DNA from: Blasia pusilla
Lineage: Eukaryota; Marchantiophyta; Marchantiopsida; Blasiales
DNA: 64,000 bases
Reading direction: 5' to 3'
Assembly: GCA_050084515.1 (NCBI GenBank)
Contig: CM114271.1
Span: 2,294,001-2,358,000, forward strand
The translations under genes and the position numbers were made by a program. A model generated the notes under the pieces. That model was not told the DNA's origin, did no database searches, and saw only the letters and a program-made list of their open reading frames with translations. Below, one piece after another: positions 55,840 through 64,000 of this stretch (position 1 is its first letter; each line of letters starts with the position of its first letter).

Positions 55840-58310
55840 CTTTAGTGAGCTTTGACACCCTCCTACTACCATGTCTCAATGTTAGCGAGAATGTTTGGCA
55901 CTATGTGGATATTTTTGGATTTAATGAGTCTAGTTCTATACCAGTGCTTTTCATGGAGCTTTTTGACACCCCCTTATTAATTGGCATCAAGCTTGGTAGG
56001 AATTTGCACTAATCCATGGACATTTATGACTCTCATTAATCTAATCCCTTCTAAACGCCCTTTATGGAGTTTTTGCACCATATATCAATGCATCTCAACT
56101 TGACAAGAATGTGTAGATGTGTAGCGTCACCTCAAACCCATTTTTGGAGCATAAGATGCATTAACACCATGTATAAATGCGTCTCAAGCTTTGTGATAAT
56201 GTTTGGACGTTTCTTGCTCTCATAAGTGTAGTTTCACCTCAAAACCCTTTATGGACATGTCTTGACTCTTGAACTACGCAAGAATGGAAGGCGTTGTGTG
56301 GATGTTTATGGCTCTAAAGAGTGTGGTAAGATGAAGTTAGTTACAACTCCATTGCATCAAGGTTGAAATTTTTGAAAAATCTCCAATTTTTCTATATTGT
56401 GTCATGTGATGATGTCATGAGCCCGTCAATGGTCATGTGGTAAAATGTGTGAGCATGTTATTGATTTGGGCTATATTTGGGGGAAAGGCTTTTTTGACTC
56501 TTCTTAAGGGTATATGAAGAGAGGAGATAACTTTCAAAAGCCATATTTCTTATGTTGAGCCTTTGCAACATGAGAAATATATAGGAGTTAGAGTATTAGG
56601 GTTCAAATTCCCCCATGACGAGGGGTGAATGTGACTTGACGATCATATGTACTTTCAAGAATGTAGTTGGCTGTTTGCGCAAAATTTATACTTCTACTTG
56701 TGTGTGTCTTGGTATACATACGTGTGCATTTTCTATGAGTACAAATCTTCTCACACATTGGAAAGATTCATGATGTTTGTTGTATGTGCGTGAACTATGA
56801 TCTAGCTTGTGTAGTGAATGCGGACAATAAAATGCGTGTGGAGCTTTGACATACATACCCCTTTCAATGCATCTCAAGCTTGACAGGAAATGACCATCAT
56901 CAAAGGCAACACATCCCCCCTTCTTCATATAAACTTGTCTCAACCTTGGCAAGATATGACTATTACCAAAGCTGTTTTTGGAGCTTTGACACTGCCTATC
57001 ATCGCATCTCAAACTTGGCAAGAAATGGCCATCATCAAAGCGCATAGAGAGCTTTGACACCCCTTATCAACCCATCTCCAACTTGGCAAGAAATGACCAT
57101 CATCAAACCGCATAAGGAGCTTTGACACCCCCTATCAATGCATCTCCAACTTGGCTAGAAATGGCCATCATCAAAATGCATAAGGAGCGTTGATATCCCC
57201 TATCAACCCATCTCCAACTTGGATAGAAATGGCAATCATCAAAACGCATTAGGAGCTTTGACACCCCCTATCCCCCATCTCCAACTTGGCAAGAAATGGC
57301 CATCATCAAAACGCATTAGGAGCATTGACACCCCCTATCAACCCATCTCCAACTAAGCAAGAAATGACCGTCATCAAAACACATAAAGAGCTTTGGCTAG
57401 AAATGGCCATCATCAAAACACATGAGGAGCTTTGACACTCCCTATTCCCCCATCTCCAACTCGACAAGAAATGACCATTACCAAAACGCATAAGGAGCTT
57501 TGGCAAGAAATGGCCATCATCAAAACGCATAAGGAGCTTTGACACCCACCCCCCATCAACCCATCTTCAACTAAACAAGAAATGACCATCATCAAAACAC
57601 ATAAAGAGCTTTGGCAAGAAATGATCATCATCAAAACACGTGAGGAGCTTTGACACGCCCTATTCCCCCATCTCCAACTCGACAAGAAATGACCATCACC
57701 AAAACTCATAAAGAACTTTGGTAAGAAATGGCCATCATCAAAACCCATAAGGAGCACCCACCCATGAACCCATCTCCAACTCGGCAAGAAATGACCATCA
57801 CCAAAATGCATAAGGAGCTTTGGCAAGAAATGGCCATCACAAAAATGCATAAGGAGCTTTGGCAAGAAATGGCCATCACAAAAATGCATAAGGAGCTTTG
57901 GCAAGAAATGGCCATCATCAAAACACATAAGGAGCTTTGATACCCACCCATGAACCCATCTCCAACTCCGCAAGAAATGACCATCACCAAATGCATAAGG
58001 AGCTTTGGCAAGAAATGGCCATCATCAAAACACATAAGGAGCTTTGACACCCACCCATGAACCCATCTCCAACTCGGCAAGAAATGACCATCACCAAAAT
58101 GCATAAGGAGCTTTGGCAAGAAATGGCCATCACAAAAATGCATAAGGAGCTTTGGCAAGAAGTGGCCATCACAAAAATGCATAAGGAGCTTTGGCAAGAA
58201 ATGGCCATCATCAAAACGCATAAGGAGGTTTGACACCCCCCGTCAACCCATCTCCAACTAAGCAACAAATGACCATCATCAAAGCGCAAACGGAGCTTTG
58301 ACACCCCCGA
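55840..58310. repeat. minisatellite, 68-bp unit with 39-bp sub-units
   Basis: The repeat unit begins GGAGCTTTGACACCCCC, passes through CATCTCCAACTTGGCAAG and ends CATCATCAAAACGCATAA, about 68 bp. Later units drop the middle and become 39 bp (GGAGCTTTGGCAAGAAATGG, then CCATCACAAAAATGCATAA). From 55840 to about 56880 copies are few and diverged (GAGCTTTGACACC, CATCTCAA); from about 56890 they are dense and similar. The 39-bp unit is a multiple of three, so long minus-strand frames with LLMHFCDGHFLPK repeats arise; I do not regard them as genes. Confidence 0.88.
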
Positions 58311-58329
58311 AAAGCATTAGCCATTTTCA

Positions 58330-58671
58330 AACCCTCTCGTTTATGGCTCCCTGTCAACGCGTCCGCAGCGTCGCAGAAACGTGCGGCGCTGGAGACGCTT
58401 CCGGCTCTCCCGAGTCATTGAGTCCATTGCAGTGCAGTGATTGAGTGCATGAACGGACGCCAGAGCAGAGGATTGGGAACTAAAAGCTCCTTCCGGTGCA
58501 GACGCGCAGAGACTGCAGATTTCTTCGTGCGATTGGTTTTGTTCGCTTCTCTGGTGCTCGCGGCGGAGCACGCTCTTCGTGGACCGGTAGAGTAGACGAG
58601 AGTTGCGAGCGGAGAAGCGGAAGAAGAAGAGAAGAGAAGAGGGAGAGAGAGTGAGAGGAAAATCGGAAGCT
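58330..58671 (+). promoter_or_regulatory. promoter and 5' UTR region of the NDPK gene
   Basis: GC rises right after the minisatellite. The last ~55 bases before the ATG are purine-rich (GAAGAAGAAGAGAAGAG and GGGAGAGAGAGTGAG), typical of a plant leader. No clear TATA box is seen. Confidence 0.45.
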
Positions 58672-61600
58672 ATGAGGTCGCGCGTGGCATCATCTGTGAT
58701 TCGGGCCTTCCGTGGTGCCGCGTCTTCGCGGGCAGCGGCTTCGACTCTTTCCGGAGGTGAGATGTTTCGCTTGTGCGGCCGTCGCTTGGCGGGCGTGTGT
58801 TTGACGATCCGTGTGCGGGTTTATTGCATCAGGATTTCAGCGAATTGTGTGGAGAAGATGCAGCTGGATATCGTTGTTTGGATGGGAAATACTGAGCCGA
58901 TGATAGTGGTGTAGGCGGAGTGGTGGATGGCTGTTTGGTCTGATTTTAGATCTGGACGAGTCTATGTCGTAGACGAGGTGTGGTTTTGGATTATGCCATA
59001 AGGCAGAAAGCAGCTGCGACTGCAACTCGCGGGATCTGCTTACTGGATCCGTGAGGTGTGACTCGCTCCGTCGTGTTTTCAGATTTGCCAGCAGCTAATG
59101 GCCCGAGGCGTCTGAGCACGAGTGTAGAAATTGTGAAGCCGGAGAAGCATGCTCACTCCCTTTCGCATTTCGTGTGATACGTCGGTTGTTCGATCTGTGT
59201 CGATGCAATTATCTGCCCTCCTGTACCGAAAAAGGAAAAGAGAGGAGAAACGAAAGCAGTAGATGGAGAGTCTGATGTGAGCTCGTAACCAGTCCCTTTT
59301 TTGCGAGGTTTCGACTCGCATGGTGAGTCTAAGTGTCCTCGTCGCTGGCAGTTTGAAGGCCATTGGAGGGTCCTCTTAGATTAAACTGCTTCGTGTTCGC
59401 AAGTCGCCCCGCACTCACTAAACCTGCTGTTTCAACTGGAAAATCTACGAGCTAGTTGTTAGTAACTTGAGCGTCAACTGTGCAGTCTTAATCGAGCGAA
59501 TAAAACGCTTGTAGTTCGATTATTGTAGTTCTGTCTCACATGTTTCTCTCGAAGAAAGATAGCAAATAGACTCCGAGCAGAAGACGATGTGCCGATGCAT
59601 GTCGATGCACTCTACTTTCCTTACTTACAGACGCACTATCCGATGGATTGAACTTCTATTCTTGAGACTCTAGCGCATGTGGTGCTCCTGAATGTCACAT
59701 GACGGTGTGAGCGCTAGTGCGACTTCTTCCGAGAGCGACCGTGCTATAGGATCCCCCAAAAGGAGATTTGGCGCATCAGCCCTTGTGCCATTATTATGAG
59801 GCACATGGCCAGTTTCATGGATCGAGCAGTTTCTTTTCTGTCCTTTCTCGTTCTCAATGTCCTCGTGTGAATGGGAAGGATCGGATCAGTCTCTATTTCA
59901 ATTCGCTCCACCATTCCTACTGAGAAGGAATCCTGTACAGAATGTACCATTCTTACCATACTTTTAGAGGCATTCGCCTTTACGTCTCTTCACGTGCCCC
60001 GCGCAGTGCCGCACCTGAAATCCGACCTTTGCAAATTGAAGTAGGCCATGAGTACCACTATCGTACTGATCTCGCACGATTGTTGTAAAAAGAGGGAGAG
60101 AGAGAGAGAGCGAACAGACATGTTTTGCGAGCGGTTAGATCTTGCCAACCCTATCATTTGCAGAGCTCTAAAAAATTGGACAACGAATTGCGTTTTTTCT
60201 CTCAGATGAGAGAGCACTTATCAGGCAACTGTTGAGCTTTGATCTGGAAGACTGATTTTCTGTAATTTGGTGCAGATGGAAGAGCAATTATGTCGGCTGC
60301 CGCCTGCAGGCACTCCGGAGTGGCACCTGCGGTTGCTATGGGTAGATCAGGATCTACCAAATTTGGAAGCTGGATCGCTGCTGCTGCATTTTTACCTGCA
60401 ACCGGTTGGTCTCCACCATTTCTTCATTTCCAACCGAACCATGCTGCCACTCCACCCTCAATTTTTTTGTTACTGGCTATGTGTGCTCGGTGCTTTGCAC
60501 ATACCCTCAACGATTTTCAAGTTCTTGTCTCAACATCTCAATTTCGCCTGCCTGATCTGCCTGTTAAGATACCACTCTTCAACATTTCAGGCTTCAACCA
60601 GCCAAGAACGCGCCGTTCTATTTTATTTATATGTTAATTGATAGATGGATAAGTAGGTGACTTCACGTTTGGTTTCTCAGGATTTCCTAATGGGATAATA
60701 GCGAAACATGCAGGACCTGTTCAATTATTTTTACAAATTCTTTTCAAATATGCCGATCTGCATTTTTCAACAGACATCAACACTTGAGGCTTTTACAAGT
60801 CCAGAACATAGCTAGTGTAATATTATAGATAGATGGAGTGAAATCTTGGGGTCTCTGTTAGGATAAGAGCATAACTTGCTGGACAAGTCTAATCCTACTA
60901 ATTCTTTATGGAGTAGTAGTATGAAGGACTAATGTTCCATTTTGGACCATTGCAGTCTACACCTTTCAGGATCAAGAACTTTCGGCCGCTGAGGTACTTC
61001 TAACACGAACTCACTTTTTTCCCGCTCTAAAGAAGTTGGAGTCGATGGGATGATGAAATTCACTATTGGTTTATAGTTTGATCGAGAGGTGCAATCGATT
61101 TATCTTAGCATGCTCACAATCGAGTGGTGGTCTTTATGTTTCATCTTACAGATTGAGCGCACATTCATCGCAATCAAGCCAGATGGTGTGCAACGAGGCC
61201 TGGTATTTTGTGCCTCACTTGTGCTATTGCCATTTTTGCTTTCTATTCAGTAGCGTTATGATGTAAAAATTCAAAGGACGTTAACATCCAGAGAATGATG
61301 CAAGAATTTGATCTTGTGCAGATCTCTGAGATCATTGCTAAGTTCGAGAAGAAGGGCTACAAGCTGGTTGGAGTGAAGTTGGTGCAGCCAACAAAGGAAT
61401 TTGCAGAGAAGCACTACGATGACCTTAAGGGACGTCCTTTCTTCAACGGTTTAACTGACTTTCTCAGCTCTGGCCCAGTTGTTGCAATGGTGAGTGTGAC
61501 TTTGTGGTGGTTAAAAACTACCTAGGGTAAATGTCCTCTCCCTGCAAGTAGATTACGGTAATGATGATGCTTGATTTATGAGGAGTTCCTCACCTAGACT

Positions 61601-62844
61601 AGATCGTGGAAAGAACATACTAAAGTACTAAAAAATGTGGAATGTTTCCCAGCACAAGGGATACAGCCATATCCTGCCTGCACTGGTCACCTATCACAGA
61701 AGCAAGCTTGAAAATGTCATTCAAATCAGTGCACTGATTTAGTCGTGTCCGTCACACGGATGGAGCACACACACTGCACTCTGGCTCGAGGGTGCTTTTC
61801 ACTAAGGAGACCACTCCTTACATAGTACTTCTCACTAATGATCAAGATAGACGGCACTCATGAAATAGAGCCTGCCTCAGAATCGAGCAACTGGATAGCA
61901 GGATAAAACTGTCAGTCTACTAGCATTTGTCTCAGAAATTAATGGCAGAGAAGAGAGATGAGAGTAGCGTTCAGGATTTGGTGTGACAAGCTTGGGCAAG
62001 AATTGTAGTGTATCGTGGGTAACTCTTGATTTACCTGCAAGACGGAACTGAGTTCCAAGTTCTTCAATGCAATGCGCGGAGACTAACCCACCTGCCAGCT
62101 TTTGGCACTGATGACAGTGGTTGAGGTCTAACTTCCTCCCTGATGAATGTAGTTGTGACCTATTCTTTCAGTTAGAAAACCAAAGGTTTCACTGGAGTTA
62201 GTTTGTTGAAAGTGGTCGATGTAAAAGTGCGCCTGTAGTAGTCTTGAGACATCAACATAAAGAAGCAAGTGATTCATAGTATGCTTTTTGGCATAAAGGA
62301 AATCAATCTTTGCAAGCAACCTCCAAAGTTGAATAGCTGATTTCTCCACTATTCCACTCGTAAAGTATTGGAAGCCTCTTACACTGTCACGTTCATTGGA
62401 ACTCTTGTAGGTTTGGGAAGGTCAAGGTGTTATTAAATACGGGCGGAAGTTTATCGGGGCAACTGCTCCCCTGGCATCAGAGCCCGGAACAATCCGAGGG
62501 GATTATGCAATTTCAGTTGGAAGGTACTTGTGATTTGATTCGCATGTGCATCGGTCGATGGTTCAACTCCTACCAGACTTCCACCTGCCTCTGTTTCTTA
62601 CACTTTGATTAGAGCTTTTGCATAGCATTCCTTGTTTTCAAGTGGGGCTTGATTTTGTGCTAGTGAGCTACTGTGGTGACATGCCTTCACTTTCGTGAAA
62701 CTAACTGAGATATTTGCCCAATGCAGGAACATCATTCATGGTAGTGATGGACCAGAAACTGCAAAGGATGAAATCAACCTATGGTTCAAGCCAGAGGAGA
62801 TCCTCTCTTACAAAAAGGAGACTGACAAATGGCTATATGAGTAG
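58672..62844 (+). CDS. NDPK3: organellar nucleoside diphosphate kinase (NDPK3-like)
   Basis: Seven exons join in phase: 58672-58756, 60276-60404, 60956-60993, 61152-61202, 61322-61489, 62411-62523 and 62727-62844, giving 233 residues (plant NDPK3 is about 238). The enzyme passes the gamma-phosphate of ATP to other nucleoside diphosphates. The core runs from about residue 85: [51 protein letters not shown], then [18 protein letters not shown] and the active site [13 protein letters not shown] with phospho-accepting His199. The end is [10 protein letters not shown]. The first 40 residues are rich in Arg, Ala and Ser without acids, a mitochondrial presequence. The hydrophobic [10 protein letters not shown] (about 61-70) precedes the core, as in plant type III enzymes of mitochondria or plastids. 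All core residues look intact. Confidence 0.93.
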
Positions 62845-64000
62845 AGTTCAGTTATCCTTCTCTGGGTGCCAGAATTTTGGGCAGCTGCCTTCTGGTATAT
62901 CCAGAAATTGATTACCAAGCTTGAGTCGTGAGAGATACTACTAAGTGGTGATCTCTCCATCTTTTCCCGCGGTATTTCACCAAAATGTTCTGTACCTACT
63001 TTGAGACAGACTCATCTTATCATTTCCTGATAAGTTTTGCTGGCAGCAGTCTTCCACCTGACAGCGCATCGTGGTTAGTCTTAATAGTGAACATGGTGCG
63101 AAGTCTCGGAGGGAAGTCTAAGGCTTCGTTTCAATAATGAGAAGATTTTCTCTGTAACTCTGTTCGTGCCAGCTAACCCAGTCACCACACAAGTGGTTTT
63201 GCTGAGATCTGGCTTGATAACGAGTTTCATTTTGTAGCTCTAAATTTCCTGAAAGTCAAGCAGACTATCAATCACTTTCTCATACCATCTGCATTTCAAA
63301 GTATCATTTTTACAGAGCAGTTTTCATGGGTGTGGAACATCCGGTGGCTTGAAATCCTGTGTTTGGTCAGAGTACAAAGACATGGACAGGACATGGTGCC
63401 CACTTTGTTGCCGGGGTGGGATAGAGTAAAAACGATTTTGATGTTGTCTTCAGGATTGAGAATTACCCTTAAGGTTCTTTTATCTGTCAGCAGTTTTACG
63501 ATCTTGTGGAAGCAAACAGGTGCACATAGGAATATCCATGGGATATCTTTTGTCAGCGGTCTGGTGCCCAAAACCATTCATTTTTTGTGGAGGAGATGTT
63601 TGGCAACGATCATAGTTCTGCAAATGATTATACTCTTTGCGGACATTCAAATCCGAAGAATCTTTCTCAGAACACTTCAGGAGCACAGTGCTCAAGACCG
63701 TGGTGGTTGTTACTTACAACGAGTTCGGAAGAGAACGTCGAGGTTAAATGTCGTACAGCATGCCCACCTCCAAGATCTGAGCATAAGGGATGTTCAAAGT
63801 TGACACCTCGGACCTACAATTAGTTTCCAGAAACCTGTATATTTTTCCTACGAAAATCCGTGTCGCAATCTTAGTAGCTCTACTCACGCGCAACTCACCT
63901 TTCCCCAACACAAATACAGGACCGTCAGCTCGGGCCTTATCCAGAACAGACACCTCCGAAGCTATAGCGTCGGCAGAAAGAGTGTCTCTCTCAAGTGACG
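62845..64000. other. 3' flank and unresolved sequence at the window end
   Basis: The first few hundred bases are probably the NDPK 3' UTR. From about 63330 two overlapping plus frames (63330-63803 and 63587-63823) run open. The second reads EEMFGNDHSSANDYTLCGHS and is rich in Ser and Asn. I recognise neither. A cut-off exon of a further gene is possible. Confidence 0.3.

Noticed and set aside
56686-58304. Long minus-strand frames with repeated DGHFLP segments
   Set aside because: They are translations of the minisatellite; frames persist because the 39-bp unit is a multiple of three. No start context or domain.
55840-58310. CRISPR-like array
   Set aside because: There are no unique spacers of constant length; the units abut directly, and the genome is eukaryotic.
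62550-62580. Possible tRNA (GGTTCAACTCC-like T arm)
   Set aside because: No matching A box or acceptor stem could be found around it; it lies within an NDPK intron.

Overview
The window looks like a plant (streptophyte) nuclear chromosome, probably not a flowering plant, although the species cannot be named from sequence alone. The evidence is intron-split genes with GT-AG (and one GC-AG) junctions, a plant-type mitochondrial nucleoside diphosphate kinase, a minor-spliceosome 59K-type protein, AT-rich intergenic DNA, GA-rich 5' leaders, and only about four host genes in 64 kb.

Host genes. At 446-1135 (minus) is a single-exon DeSI/PPPDE-type deubiquitinase or deSUMOylase. At 20876-25473 (plus) is a multi-exon type I membrane protein of unknown function with a Cys-rich lumenal part; its N-terminal exons are unresolved. 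At 40304-43739 (plus) is the PDCD7 / U11-U12 59K protein in eight exons, with a duplicated alternative first exon. At 58672-62844 (plus) is an organellar (NDPK3-like) nucleoside diphosphate kinase in seven exons.

Mobile DNA. Two full-length Ty3/gypsy-like retroelements (3330-11796 plus; 27896-37660 minus) and three short solo copies (13945-14555, 15812-16426, 54302-54658) belong to one group. All share TG..CA ends (TGTC or TGAC at one end, GACA at the other) and 4-bp target-site duplications (GCTT, TAAA, TAGT/TAGC, TCTT, AGAG). Element 2 is the less damaged. Its order is gag, CCHC knuckle, aspartic protease, DNMT3-type cytosine-5 DNA methyltransferase, reverse transcriptase, RNase H, DDE integrase, PHD finger. 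Element 1 has the same order but lacks the region from the gag C-terminus to the protease. Both are broken by stops and frameshifts.

The most unusual point is the terminal structure. The left end carries only block B, while the right end carries A-B-A', with the inner A just after a G6 polypurine tract and an A/B junction reading GACA-GC-TGTC in both elements. This is the layout of split direct repeats, known from DIRS/Ngaro-type elements. Here it occurs with a DDE integrase and 4-bp duplications instead of a tyrosine recombinase. Solo copies have the form B-A, as expected from B x B recombination.

Region by region: 0-2.2 kb DeSI gene and GA/CT-rich leader; 3.3-11.8 kb element 1; 11.8-13.2 kb a decayed coding fragment; 13.9-17.5 kb solo elements inside older dispersed repeats; 17.5-25.5 kb membrane-protein locus; 25.5-27.9 kb AT-rich spacer; 27.9-37.7 kb element 2; 37.7-38.4 kb an AGTCATT-rich repeat; 40.1-43.8 kb PDCD7-like gene; 43.8-55.4 kb mostly AT-rich spacer with two GC-rich patches; 55.4-55.6 kb two adjacent inverted repeats; 55.8-58.3 kb a minisatellite; 58.3-62.8 kb NDPK gene; the last kb unresolved.
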